Shown: positions 35,947 to 45,270, counted from the first letter of the stretch. The stretch: 64,000 nucleotides of DNA from Chloroflexota bacterium (GCA_026708115.1 JAPOVL010000042.1:1-64000); one strand, 5' to 3'. Translations and numbers: made by a program. Notes: generated by a model not told the origin, from the sequence alone.

Positions 35947-37347
35947 ATGCTGTGCCGGAGCAACGATCAAGTGATGCGCAGGTCTGTCCTAAAGCACAAG
36001 CTCATTGCAGTCTTGGCCATCGCAATCATCGCGAGGCTCGGCGCGCTATTCGCGTTTCCATCGGTCTTCGCCTTCAGCCAGCCGAGCGGCGATATTCACG
36101 GCTCGGTCGCCTATGACGCCTACGCGCTGAATCTGTTGGAAACCGGCGTTTACGGCCGCGAGCCGGGCGTGCCGGATTCGGTTCTGCCGCCGCTCTACAG
36201 CGCGCTGCTGGCGCTGATCTATGCCGTCTTCGGCCGCAGCTATGTCGCCGTTGGCGTCATTCATACGCTCCTTGATGTCTGCGCCATCGCCCTGCTCTAC
36301 GACATTGCGCGGCGACTGTTTCCGGGCGGGCGCGGCGCACGGATAGGCGCGCTCAGCGCTGTCTTCTACGCGCTCTATCCTTATCTCATCTTCCAGAACC
36401 TTACCCTGAATGACACCGCGCTCTGGATTGCCCTGCTGCATCTTTTCGTCTGGCTGATGATCTTGCTGCGGGAGCAGGAAAGGGAGAATCGCCAGACCTT
36501 CGCGCTCGCCGCCGCCGCTGGGCTCGTCCTGGGCCTATCCGCTCTGGCGCGGGCCTTATTGCCGCCCCTGGCGCTGTTGCTGGCGCTCTGGTTCCTCTTT
36601 CGCTTGAGCTGGCGGCGATCCCTGCTGCGTACGCTGCCGGTGGCGCTGGTCAGCCTTCTGGTCTTGTTGCCCTGGCTGGCCCGTGGGGCAGTGATTCACG
36701 GGGGATTCGTGGCCGTGGCCCTCAACGGCGGCGAGAACCTGTATCAGGGCAACAATCGGCAGACCGTGCCCATTTTTCGCGCCGGCTACGATGTGCAGTG
36801 GTCGAGCCGCCCGCCCGACGTTCCGCGGACTGATGACCCCTATCTCAACAACCAATTACTGCTGAACGCGGGCCTGCGCTACCTGCGCGAGCATCCCTGG
36901 CGCATACCCGAATTGCTCTGGGTGAAATTCTGGGTTTACTGGAACCCGCAGGTCACGCCGCTCAACAACTTGCGCGCGGGCGAGCGCCTGCGCGTCACCG
37001 CCGACGGCGTCGTGCAAATCATCAGCGACGGCGAATCCCATACCGGCGTCAGCGCCGCCAATGCCGCCTATCAAGACGAGGGCCTCTTCGCCGTCGTCGG
37101 GCGCAACCTGCATCTCGTCTATTTTGGCGGCTTGTGGCTGCTGGCAATCGGCGGTGCTGTCCGGAGCCGCCGCGACTGGCGGGATCTGAGCTTGCTATTT
37201 TTCGTGCAGATCAGCCAGACAGCGGTCTACTTGCTCTTCCATCCCTCGACGCGCTACCGCTCCCCCACGGACCCGCTGCTTTACGTCTTTTCGGCGCTGG
37301 CCCTGGTCTGGCTGTGGGAGCGCTGGCGGGGGTGGCGGGTGAACTGA
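35947..37347 (+). CDS. Polytopic membrane glycosyltransferase, GT39/ArnT-like
   Basis: 466 aa; an ATG at 35974 is a possible alternative start. Roughly nine to eleven hydrophobic segments are seen, starting LIAVLAIAIIARLGALFAF. After the first segment comes an acidic loop with GDIHGSVAYDAYALNLLETG and GVPDSVLPPLYSALLALI, the arrangement of GT-C lipid-linked-sugar transferases. A soluble region (residues about 240-370) precedes the last membrane segments. These enzymes move sugars from polyprenyl phosphates to lipids or proteins on the outer face of the membrane. Acceptor and donor are unknown. Confidence 0.85.
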   Translation: MLCRSNDQVMRRSVLKHKLIAVLAIAIIARLGALFAFPSVFAFSQPSGDIHGSVAYDAYALNLLETGVYGREPGVPDSVLPPLYSALLALIYAVFGRSYVAVGVIHTLLDVCAIALLYDIARRLFPGGRGARIGALSAVFYALYPYLIFQNLTLNDTALWIALLHLFVWLMILLREQERENRQTFALAAAAGLVLGLSALARALLPPLALLLALWFLFRLSWRRSLLRTLPVALVSLLVLLPWLARGAVIHGGFVAVALNGGENLYQGNNRQTVPIFRAGYDVQWSSRPPDVPRTDDPYLNNQLLLNAGLRYLREHPWRIPELLWVKFWVYWNPQVTPLNNLRAGERLRVTADGVVQIISDGESHTGVSAANAAYQDEGLFAVVGRNLHLVYFGGLWLLAIGGAVRSRRDWRDLSLLFFVQISQTAVYLLFHPSTRYRSPTDPLLYVFSALALVWLWERWRGWRVN

Positions 37348-37392
37348 ATCTGACGCTTCATTTGCCAATCATAAGAATATATGGTAGATGGG

Positions 37393-37421
37393 TTGCGCGA
37401 CTAAGACACATGTTCTATTAT
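37393..37421 (+). promoter_or_regulatory. Promoter of the three-Cys DUF5131 gene
   Basis: TTGCGC, a 17-base spacer, then TATTAT, placing the start near 37428, about 35 bases before the ATG. Confidence 0.4.
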
Positions 37422-37462
37422 ACTATTCAGAACGTTTGTTCGTCAACGCGGAAAGGGCGGAT

Positions 37463-38248
37463 ATGAATCGGCAGAAACCACCCAAAGGCATCGAATGGAC
37501 GCGCATCCGAGAACCGGACGGCACGGTGCGGCCCGGCTACACCTGGAATCCCACCGGCGGCTGCTTTCACGGCTGCACTTGGAAAATGCCGGACGGATCA
37601 ATTACTGAGTGCTACGCCAAGACCATCGCCGAGCGTTTTACCACCGGTTACCCTCATGGTTTCGAACATCACTACTGGCGTCCTCATAGTTTGAATGCCC
37701 CGCTCAAACTGAAAGAAGCGGCAGGCATCTTCGTGGGCAGCATGGCCGATCTCTTCGGTCACTGGGTACCGGAAGAGCAAATCAAGCAAGTGCTGGACGT
37801 GATGGTGGAGGCGGACTGGCACATATTCCAGACACTGAGCAAGTTTCCCATACGACTGCCGGAATTCAAGTTTTCAGAAAACGTCTGGGTCGGTGTGAGC
37901 TTGCCTGCGGGTCATCTTATGAGCGCAACTGGCGGCGCGCGCGCGTTGAAGGCCTACTTGTGGCACATGAAGAGGATCCAAGCTAACGTGAAGTTCATGA
38001 GCATTGAGCCGCTCTGGTTTGATGTGGCGCCTGTGTTCGAGGAGTGGTTGGAGACGGAAGAGAGACTACCTTTCGAGTGGGCGATCATCGGCGCAGCGTC
38101 GAATGGGAGTCGGGTTTTCCAGCCGAAAGAGGGATGGACGGGAAAGTTGGTTAATCTGCTTGATACTCAGGATGTACCTGTGTTCTTTAAGGGGAATCTC
38201 GAATGGGACGATTGGCGAGAGAACTTTCCCGTAGAATACGTCGCTTAA
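37463..38248 (+). CDS. Three-Cys-motif DUF5131 (phage Gp37/Gp68) family protein
   Basis: 261 aa from the ATG at 37463, preceded by GAAAGGGCGG. The family core TWNPTGGCFHGCTWKMP and ECYAKTIAERF supplies three Cys (C34, C38, C50), recalling the cluster-binding Cys of radical SAM enzymes. FVGSMADLFGHWVPEEQI, FQTLSKFPIRLPE, VWVGVSL, KFMSIEPLW and WAIIGAASNG follow in the family order. DUF5131 proteins with this motif are regularly found next to TcmP, which is encoded tail to tail here with a 4-base overlap. The reaction is not known. Members are common on phages and mobile islands. Confidence 0.9.
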   Translation: MNRQKPPKGIEWTRIREPDGTVRPGYTWNPTGGCFHGCTWKMPDGSITECYAKTIAERFTTGYPHGFEHHYWRPHSLNAPLKLKEAAGIFVGSMADLFGHWVPEEQIKQVLDVMVEADWHIFQTLSKFPIRLPEFKFSENVWVGVSLPAGHLMSATGGARALKAYLWHMKRIQANVKFMSIEPLWFDVAPVFEEWLETEERLPFEWAIIGAASNGSRVFQPKEGWTGKLVNLLDTQDVPVFFKGNLEWDDWRENFPVEYVA

Positions 38249-39396
38249 AGCAGTTCTTGTTGCCGGGCGATTCTAACTATGGTTTCGTCATTTATTCTTG
38301 TTGCTGAAATAAGATTGTCGTTACCAACTGATGTGAAGCATTCAATTTTACCTCTAGAATGTAGTTCTTTGATGACACTTCGATACTCTGCGCTCGTAAA
38401 ATGCATGAAGTGTTCCTGAACAATTCCCAACCAAACCTCAATACGAGAAGTTCCGCCTTCAATCGCGACATAGCTCAACACCAACTCCGTCAATTCCTTA
38501 TCGTCACGCCAATCTTGCCACGTTAATTTCGAAAACAATGTGTCTTGAGCCTCCCGGTCATTCATGTACTTGTTGTATGACTTACACATTTCATCGTTCA
38601 AGAGTAGCATAGAGTCAGGATGTCGCGATGCAAACACCATGAAGTACTTCGTTGCGCTACAGGTAGTTTCACGAATTGGACATGCTCCCGTGTAAGTCAA
38701 ATACCCGGTACTAGCGAGCTTTTCACGGTAGTGGTCGACTAGCGCTTTCTCCCGCTTCTTTGCGCTAGCATGATAATCCGACACTAGATCGTTTTTCCAA
38801 TACTCTCCGCCATAAACTCGCGTTAGCTTGTGGTGATAACTTTGGATACGTGGGGCAACTGGTCCATCGCCTTGCGACGTGTGCCTGCTTCCCAAGCGGT
38901 GACTAATCGGCATATGAAGGTTTATAAGTATCTCTGTACTGGAACTTCTGTCTCGTTCTAGCAAGGGACGCAACACATCAAACTCGCAATTGAGCCCGTA
39001 TGGGTCAATATAGAGAAACAGTGTCTCATTACGAAGACTCGCAATGAGCTGTCTGAGTTGATCTATAGCATCTCCAAGAATCGGCTTAGCTGCTACAAGA
39101 TTCTCCGCGTCCAAAACGCTCGTTAACATCTCATGATGGGATGGATCGCTATTGAAAAAGTAGGCATCATATTTGCCTTTTGCATACTTTTCTGCCGCTT
39201 GACAAATGATAAGCGGGGAGCCGGCTGTTCCATCCGAAAACCTACCGGCTCCTGCAAACGCATCCACCAAAACGATCCTTGCACGTCTTTTGGCTACCTT
39301 GGCTAAATATGGCGACATATATGCGCCAAGAATCCGATTCTTCAGACGAGACCAAGGTCTCATTTCGTCAAAGAAGTTTTCGTCATAGTCCGTCAC
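38245..39396 (-). CDS. tcmP: Three-Cys-motif partner protein TcmP
   Basis: 383 aa from a GTG at 39396 with GAGG 6 bases upstream. The N-terminal part NFFDEMRPWSRLKNRILGAYM and the motif VLVDAFAGAGRFSDGTAGSP match the TcmP family, which has a Rossmann, methyltransferase-like core. LFLYIDPYGLNCEF is the second conserved block. Cys-rich residues occur mid-protein (GACPIRETTCSATKYF). The gene is distinctly AT-rich relative to its neighbours, with different codon use, so it was probably acquired. It converges on the DUF5131 gene. Family pairing is known; the function of the pair, possibly modification of a nucleic acid or protein, is not. Confidence 0.9.
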   Translation of the reverse strand: MTDYDENFFDEMRPWSRLKNRILGAYMSPYLAKVAKRRARIVLVDAFAGAGRFSDGTAGSPLIICQAAEKYAKGKYDAYFFNSDPSHHEMLTSVLDAENLVAAKPILGDAIDQLRQLIASLRNETLFLYIDPYGLNCEFDVLRPLLERDRSSSTEILINLHMPISHRLGSRHTSQGDGPVAPRIQSYHHKLTRVYGGEYWKNDLVSDYHASAKKREKALVDHYREKLASTGYLTYTGACPIRETTCSATKYFMVFASRHPDSMLLLNDEMCKSYNKYMNDREAQDTLFSKLTWQDWRDDKELTELVLSYVAIEGGTSRIEVWLGIVQEHFMHFTSAEYRSVIKELHSRGKIECFTSVGNDNLISATRINDETIVRIARQQELL

Positions 39397-39443
39397 GTTC
39401 TACCTCGTTATTTGCATTCAAAGGATCTCCGTATGCGCGACCA

Positions 39444-39452
39444 ACTATAGCA
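39444..39452 (-). promoter_or_regulatory. Extended -10 promoter for tcmP
   Basis: On the minus strand TGC precedes TATAGT (39449-39444). Start expected near 39437, leaving a leader of about 40 bases. Confidence 0.4.
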
Positions 39453-39836
39453 CATGCTTTCTATGAATAGAACTCTCTACTTAATGCCCGTACGCCGCGA
39501 ATCACCGATGCGACTCAACAGCTAACGCTAATCATCCCACGCGTACCAAGCCGCGCAACGCTACCCAAAACCGCGACCATATAGTCGCTCTTTTCTCCCC
39601 CGACTTGCCCTATACTTCGACGTAGCGTCACACGCAGCCGCCCATCCCGGGACCCCGCCCTTCAAATCCGGGGCCCGGTCCAAACTCCAAAAAGAGGCGC
39701 TAAAGGCCGAAAACGAGTTTGCTGGATCCGCAAATGGACAAAAACGAAGGAACTTCAAAGCGATACCTGCGCCCATCGCCAGACATCTCTTATGACGAAA
39801 ATTGCTGGGGCGACCTGTCAGATCCGGGAGGGGGTA
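39453..39836. other. Gene-free flank of the tcmP island
   Basis: No supported gene. The stretch mixes an AT-richer part with a GC-rich hairpin-prone segment near 39648-39680. The short open frames lack ribosome sites and read as chance peptides. It probably includes the end of the acquired segment. Confidence 0.5.
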
Positions 39837-39850
39837 CCCCCCCCCCCCCC
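39837..39850. repeat. Run of 14 C preceded by GGGGGTA
   Basis: Fourteen consecutive C follow GGGGGTA, making a GGGGGTACCCCC palindrome at its left end. It lies in gene-free DNA about 600 bases from tcmP and over 200 bases from the ATPase stop. The run length is prone to slippage in cells and to error in sequencing. Confidence 0.9.
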
Positions 39851-40051
39851 TCGTATAGATACTGTATGTATACTGTTATCCAAAAAGGGGGCAAAATCAG
39901 GGTAAAATGAGAGCAAATCAGGGCATCTTCCCAGCATTTGAGGACACATTGCGCTTCACAGAGTGCTCGCGCCGAGCAGCGTCGTTCCTGTTTTCGCTTA
40001 AGGTTCTCATGTCGAGGATCGGCCAAAAGTATTTCAACCGAAATCGATACA
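39851..40051. other. Gene-free stretch before the P-type ATPase stop
   Basis: Nothing supported. AAATCAGGG occurs twice, at 39894-39902 and 39915-39923, 21 bases apart. No clear terminator for the minus-strand ATPase gene was found. Confidence 0.45.
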
Positions 40052-42493
40052 CTATCCCCGATCCGGCGACATCAGATCCCAAAAGCGGCTGAGCAAGTAG
40101 CGGTACTTCATCCCGTGACTCAAGAGCGCCATCGTCAGCAGGAACAAGACCGCGATGGCAACGATCAAGAGCGAGCCATCGCCGCCGTCCCAGACGGGCG
40201 GCTTGAACTCGAAGAGCGCCGGATAGGCGTACATGATGAGGATGGTCAACGCGGTCAGGACGCTGGTCAGGATCAAGATGCGCCAATGCTGCGCGAAGCT
40301 GCGCGGCTGATACAGATCGATGCCCTGAATGTGCCAAGTGATCAGCATGCCGTAGAGCGCGACCATGATGGTCATGTTCGAACGCGTCAGCGTCAGATCG
40401 CCATCGCTGCTGAACCAGGTGATCAGATAGAGCAGCGTCATGATCACCGCGCCGATGAATCCCATGGTGAAGATGTAATCCATCACGTCGCGGCGGAAGC
40501 GCGCCATGTATTGCGGGCGCAGCCAGCCGAAAGCGATGAAAGTCGCCGGCAGGTTGACCGTGCCGAAGGTGGCCCAGCTGATCTGCACCGGCGTGATCGG
40601 AAATGGCAGCGCCATGAAAGCGATGAAGACGAAAAGCGCGATATTGTAGAAATTGCGCACCAGGAACATCTTCATGGTGCCGAAGATGGTCTGCGTAGTT
40701 TCCTTGCCCTCGCGGAAAGCGCGCGGCAGCGTCGACATGGCGTTGTTAAGCAGCACAATATCGGCTACATCCTTGCTGATCTGCGTGCCGTCATTCATGA
40801 CAATGGCCAGGTTGGCCGCCTTCAGCGCCGGCACATCGTTGACGCCGTCGCCGACCATCGAGACGTATTCGCCATGCCGCACCAGCGACTCGACGATGCG
40901 CTGTTTGGTATCGGGTTCGACGCGGGCGAATACCTGCGACTCGCTGACGGCGCTGGCAAACTCCGTCGCGCCCAAGGCCTCAAGCTCGGCGCCGGTATAA
41001 GCGCGGTCAACCGACATGCCCGCTTCCCGCGCGATGGCGCGCACCGTTTCCAGGTTGTCGCCGGAAATCACCTTGAGCTTCAGCCCTTCGTCGCGGAAGG
41101 CCTGCAAGGTATCTTGAATATCGTCTCGAATCTGGTCGCTCATGACAATCAGCGCAATCGGCTCTACTGCATCCGCGACCTCGATGGCATCAGCGGCCGG
41201 CGCGCCCTGCATTCGCGCGAATGCCAGCACGCGCATGCCATCCCGCGCCATCGCCTGCGCATGAGCGAAATGTGGGTCCGACGGGCGCAAGAGGCGCTCC
41301 GGCGCGCCCAGCAGCAGCGTCGAATCGGGCAACTCAACCGCCGCCCATTTGCGGGCGGACGAGAAGGGGATTTCTCGTACCTTCGGCGGATAGCTGTCGG
41401 CGCGGACGGCGCGCTCGATATAGCGCTCAATCGCTTGGGCGGTGTTGTTCAGGTGCGCCAAGTTCTTCAGGTAAATGAAGAGGTCGCGCTGGACCGCGCT
41501 GATATCGGCTTCGCCAATTTCGATGATCTCGTGCACGGCGAGCTTGTTCTGCGTGAGCGTACCCGTCTTATCGAAGCAAAGCACGGTGGCGTTGGCCAGC
41601 GATTCCACGGCGTTGACCCGCTGCACCAGCGTTTGCTGCCGGCTGATCTTGACCGCCCCAATCGTCAGCGAAAGAATCGCCACCAATACCAGGCCCTGCG
41701 GCACCAGGCTGGTGGTGAAAACGACGGCGTTGCGCACGATCTCCAGAAAGGCGTTGTCTATCAAGAAACCGGTGATGAAGATCAAGGGCACGAAGACAAA
41801 CATGATCAGGACGGTGATTTCGACGATGATGTCGATCTTGATCTGTGTGGGCGTTTTGACGATTTTGTACTGCTTGGCGATGGTGGAAAGTCGATTGATA
41901 TAGCTCTCGGCGCCCACTTTGCTGGCGCGCATGATGCCGGTGCCCGCGGTACAAAACGAACCGGAGTAGACATCGTCGCCGGGCGCTTTGCTGATGGCGT
42001 CCGATTCGCCGGTCAAGAGCGATTCGTCCATTTCCAGCGAATCGCTCCGGACGATCCCGCCATCGACAACGAGGCGATCGCCAGGTTCGATGCGTATCAT
42101 CTCGTCCTTGACCACCGCGCGCATCGGCACGTCGATCCAGTTCCCGTCGCGCAGGCAGGACACGCTCTGCTCGCTCAGCGCCGCCAGCCGATCGAGTTGG
42201 CGCTTGGCGTTGAATTCCTGAATCATGCCAAAAAAGGTATTCGAGACAACGCTGAAGCCGGCGAAGATTGCCGTGGCGTAGTCACCCAGCATAATCACGC
42301 CAATCAGCAGGCTTCCCAAGACGATGTTGAACAGATTCAGCACGTTTTCGCGGAAGATATCCCAATAGCTGCGCCCGACGCGCGCCTCGTAGTCGTTGCT
42401 TTCGCCCCGGCGCAGGCGCTGCTGGACATCGGCGCTGCTCAGCCCGACAAGGGATTCCGTATCGCGATGCTTCTCTTCGGCGACGCTCTGCAT
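40052..42493 (-). CDS. Cation-translocating P-type ATPase (CtpE-like)
   Basis: 813 aa from the ATG at 42493; an in-frame ATG at 42541 would add 16 residues, and neither has a strong ribosome site. Domains in order: actuator with MDESLLTGESD; membrane helix 4 with FTTSLVPQGLVL; phosphorylation motif CFDKTGTLTQNK; hinge VISGDNLETVRAIA and MVGDGVNDVPALKAANLAI; and about six C-terminal helices. The helix 4 motif is PQGL where calcium-type pumps have PEGL, so a metal-coordinating Glu is replaced by Gln. ATP-driven export of a divalent cation is likely, but the ion is uncertain. It stands alone between gene-poor DNA and uxuA. Confidence 0.93.
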   Translation of the reverse strand: MQSVAEEKHRDTESLVGLSSADVQQRLRRGESNDYEARVGRSYWDIFRENVLNLFNIVLGSLLIGVIMLGDYATAIFAGFSVVSNTFFGMIQEFNAKRQLDRLAALSEQSVSCLRDGNWIDVPMRAVVKDEMIRIEPGDRLVVDGGIVRSDSLEMDESLLTGESDAISKAPGDDVYSGSFCTAGTGIMRASKVGAESYINRLSTIAKQYKIVKTPTQIKIDIIVEITVLIMFVFVPLIFITGFLIDNAFLEIVRNAVVFTTSLVPQGLVLVAILSLTIGAVKISRQQTLVQRVNAVESLANATVLCFDKTGTLTQNKLAVHEIIEIGEADISAVQRDLFIYLKNLAHLNNTAQAIERYIERAVRADSYPPKVREIPFSSARKWAAVELPDSTLLLGAPERLLRPSDPHFAHAQAMARDGMRVLAFARMQGAPAADAIEVADAVEPIALIVMSDQIRDDIQDTLQAFRDEGLKLKVISGDNLETVRAIAREAGMSVDRAYTGAELEALGATEFASAVSESQVFARVEPDTKQRIVESLVRHGEYVSMVGDGVNDVPALKAANLAIVMNDGTQISKDVADIVLLNNAMSTLPRAFREGKETTQTIFGTMKMFLVRNFYNIALFVFIAFMALPFPITPVQISWATFGTVNLPATFIAFGWLRPQYMARFRRDVMDYIFTMGFIGAVIMTLLYLITWFSSDGDLTLTRSNMTIMVALYGMLITWHIQGIDLYQPRSFAQHWRILILTSVLTALTILIMYAYPALFEFKPPVWDGGDGSLLIVAIAVLFLLTMALLSHGMKYRYLLSRFWDLMSPDRG

Positions 42494-42701
42494 GAATTTT
42501 CGATTCTCGCTGCCGATATCGTTATTATCTACGCAGGCCATGCAAAAAAGATGTATCCTGCACAGTGTAGCTGCGCAGGACAATCGCCGCATTTTAGCAA
42601 GGATGCCTGATTTTGCGAAGTTGTTAGGAATTGCGTCCCAAACATGACAGCCCGCCGTTCACGTGGAATGGTTGGCCGATAACTTGCTCAAAGGGAATAT
42701 C

Positions 42702-43679
42702 ATGATCGAGATTGCGGAGTACTTAGCCCCTAATCATTCCATACTCTGGGATATGGTTCAGCAATGTGGCGTCAGAAAAGTAGTTGGCGCCATGGACTTG
42801 GACGCGCAAGGCGGCGGCGAGGCGCCCTGGACTTATACATCGCTGCTGCGCGCGAAGAACGCATACGAAGATCGCGGCTTGGAGCTTGTTGTGCTCGAGA
42901 GTCGACCGCCGCTAGACAAGACAAAGCTGGGCTTGCCGGGCCGCGACGAAGAGATCACGGCCGTCTGCGAACTTATCAGCAATATGGGGGCGCTGGGGAT
43001 CGAGGTCTGGTGTTACGAATGGATGCCGGTGATGAACTGGATGCGCACCTCGACCACGATCCGTTCGCGCGGCGGCGCCCTCGTCACCGGATACGATCAC
43101 AGTCAGATGACCAAGGCGCCCTTGACAGAGTATGGCGAGGTCAGCGAGGAGCAGCTCTGGGACAATTTGCGCTATTTCCTGGAAAGGGTGATTCCGGTAG
43201 CGGAGGCAGCCGGGGTGAAGCTGGCTATGCACCCCGACGACCCGCCGCTCTCGCCCATCCGCGGCTTAGCCCGCATTATGCGCAGTATCGAGAACTTCGA
43301 GCGCTTGCTCGAACTCGTACCCAGTCCCATGAACGGCATCACCCTATGTCAAGGCAATTTCACGCTGATGACGGATGACTTGCCTGCGGTCATTCGAAAG
43401 TTTGCCGACAAGATCTTCTTCGTGCACATGCGTGATGTAGCGGGTGTGCCAGAGAAATTCCAGGAGACCTTCCACGATGCGGGCAAAACGGACATGGTTG
43501 CTTGCATGCGCGCCTATCGTGATATCGGTTTCGACGGCGTGCTGCGGCCGGATCACGTGCCGACGATGGCCGGAGACGACAACGAGAACGCCGGCTATTC
43601 GGCAATCGGGCGCTTGTTCGCTATTGGCTATCTCCAGGGAATTCGGGAGGCCGTTTACGCCGAGGGTCGTCAGCCTTAG
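42702..43679 (+). CDS. uxuA: Mannonate dehydratase
   Basis: 325 aa from the ATG at 42702, which has AAAGGG before it; the ATG at 42663 lacks a ribosome site. The TIM-barrel enzyme converts D-mannonate to 2-keto-3-deoxygluconate in hexuronate breakdown. Family patterns are IEVWCYEWMPVMNW, LAMHPDDPPLSPIRGLARI, GITLCQGNF, IFFVHMRDV and VLRPDHVPTMAGDDN, with metal-binding His and Asp. It is a little shorter than E. coli UxuA (394 aa), as in many non-proteobacterial forms. Its last 59 bases overlap the convergent exporter gene. Confidence 0.92.
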   Translation: MIEIAEYLAPNHSILWDMVQQCGVRKVVGAMDLDAQGGGEAPWTYTSLLRAKNAYEDRGLELVVLESRPPLDKTKLGLPGRDEEITAVCELISNMGALGIEVWCYEWMPVMNWMRTSTTIRSRGGALVTGYDHSQMTKAPLTEYGEVSEEQLWDNLRYFLERVIPVAEAAGVKLAMHPDDPPLSPIRGLARIMRSIENFERLLELVPSPMNGITLCQGNFTLMTDDLPAVIRKFADKIFFVHMRDVAGVPEKFQETFHDAGKTDMVACMRAYRDIGFDGVLRPDHVPTMAGDDNENAGYSAIGRLFAIGYLQGIREAVYAEGRQP

Positions 43680-45270
43680 GTTTTCGCAGTTCATCTGGCA
43701 GCATATCGCTATCATCAAGGATGTCTCGCCCGCGTTTGAGCTTCAGCTCGCGATCGTCGATGGTGAAGATGGCGATGACGGCACTGAGCAGGCAGGCGGC
43801 CGTTCCGATACGCATCAAGATGCCGAAGATGGCGGCGAAGGACTCGCGGATTGCTTGATGCACCCGTTCCTGCTCTTCGGTCGTCAGCCAATCGGGGATG
43901 GAGGTTTGCGCCAGGTCACCGGCATCGGCGGCGAGATGCGCCTGGGCCTCGGTCGGCAAAGAACGAATGTAGGCGTCGTTCATGAGCAGTTGGCCGAACC
44001 AGGTGATGGCGAGCCCGCCCAGAACGCCGACGACCAGCACCTGTCCGACACGCGTCGTCGTGTGGTTGACGCCGGAAGCGATGCCGGCGTTATTCTCCGG
44101 CGCAGAAGCCATTGCCGCCAAGGTCAGGGGCGCAAATGACAAACCAAAGCCGAAGCCGAAGATTACAACCGGCACAAAGAAGGAACTGAGGTAATCGGAT
44201 TCACCCGCGGTGACGCCGACATTGCCGAAGAAGTAGAACCCGATGGCGACAATGACTAAACCAAGCGCCATGGGAAGGCGCGGTCCCCGCCGATCCAGCA
44301 GGGGGCCAACCAGGGTAGAACCCAGCGTCGCAACCAGAATCAATGGAATGATGGATAAACCCGTGAAGGTAGCGCTGTAACCTTGTACCTGGATCAGATT
44401 AAGCGGCAGGTAAAGCAGCGCCGGTTGTATCACGCCGTGAAAAACAAAGGAAATGGCGTTCGCGGAGCTAAATGTACGCGACTTGAAAAGCCACAGAGGC
44501 AATATCCCATGTTTGCCTTCTCGCTCGTCGCGGAGGAACAAGGCTACAGCGCCGGCGCCGCCGATAACGGCAACAATGATTACGGGACTGCCAAAACCGA
44601 ATGTTGAGCTTTCGATGAAGCCAAAGGTTATCCCGCCAAGACCAATGATGATCAGTAACGCGCCAACAAGACTCATGCGCCGCGGCGCGTTTCTGTTATA
44701 GCTTTCGGGCACATAACGGAGCAAAACGATTGCTGCCAAAATGCCCAAGGGGATATGAATGAGAAACACCAGCCGCCACATGCCCAAGTCGGTAACAACC
44801 CCGGCAAAAAATGGCGCCATTCCGGCCATCAATACGGTGAATCCCGACCAGAGACCTATTGCCCAACCTTGACCTTTGCGACTGAAGTGAGCGGAAACGA
44901 GCGCCAGGCTGTTCGGTACGATCATCGAACTGCCGACGCCCTGAGCCAAGCGGCCGGCGATGATTACATTCGTGGTCGTAGCAAAGCCGCAGATCACCGA
45001 AGCCAAGCCGAAGAGCAGAATGCCCACTAGGCAGACGCGATTGCGCCCGTGATGATCGCCCATCGAACCGGTGACCACGATTAGCGAGGCCTGAACCATA
45101 ACGTAGGCGTTGGGAATCCAAATGAGATCAGCGCCGCGCGCGCCCAGTTCTACTTGAATAGCCGGTAGCGCCACGTTAAGCGACGAACTGGCGACAAAGG
45201 CCATGCTCGCAGCCGTTATGGTGGCAAAAAGCACCCAAAAGCCAGGCGTATTGTTAGGTTTCGTCGGCAT
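43621..45270 (-). CDS. MFS transporter, DHA2 (EmrB/QacA) family, copy A
   Basis: 549 aa from the ATG at 45270. Fourteen membrane segments are expected, with motif A-like GSMGDHHGRNRVCLVG after segment 2 and the motif C region GMAPFFAGVV. It is a proton-driven exporter of drugs or metabolites. The C-terminus has a charged cytoplasmic tail (KRGRDILDDSDMLPDELRKPK). It is a paralogue of the next gene upstream; the blocks LNVALPAIQ..ARGADL.WI.N.Y..VQASL and FAQGVGS/LAQGVGSSMIVP are shared. The 3' end overlaps uxuA by 59 bases, an unusually long convergent overlap. Confidence 0.93.
   Translation of the reverse strand: MPTKPNNTPGFWVLFATITAASMAFVASSSLNVALPAIQVELGARGADLIWIPNAYVMVQASLIVVTGSMGDHHGRNRVCLVGILLFGLASVICGFATTTNVIIAGRLAQGVGSSMIVPNSLALVSAHFSRKGQGWAIGLWSGFTVLMAGMAPFFAGVVTDLGMWRLVFLIHIPLGILAAIVLLRYVPESYNRNAPRRMSLVGALLIIIGLGGITFGFIESSTFGFGSPVIIVAVIGGAGAVALFLRDEREGKHGILPLWLFKSRTFSSANAISFVFHGVIQPALLYLPLNLIQVQGYSATFTGLSIIPLILVATLGSTLVGPLLDRRGPRLPMALGLVIVAIGFYFFGNVGVTAGESDYLSSFFVPVVIFGFGFGLSFAPLTLAAMASAPENNAGIASGVNHTTTRVGQVLVVGVLGGLAITWFGQLLMNDAYIRSLPTEAQAHLAADAGDLAQTSIPDWLTTEEQERVHQAIRESFAAIFGILMRIGTAACLLSAVIAIFTIDDRELKLKRGRDILDDSDMLPDELRKPKADDPRRKRPPEFPGDSQ

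Noticed and set aside
39648..39680. TTCAAATCC flanked by GC-rich arms, tRNA T-arm-like
   Set aside because: No acceptor, D or anticodon arms can be drawn around it; it is just a GC-rich hairpin.
39938..42610. 890-codon plus-strand open frame antisense to the P-type ATPase
   Set aside because: Its composition (rich in His, Asp, Arg, Gln) is that of an antisense shadow, and the minus-strand frame carries all ATPase motifs.
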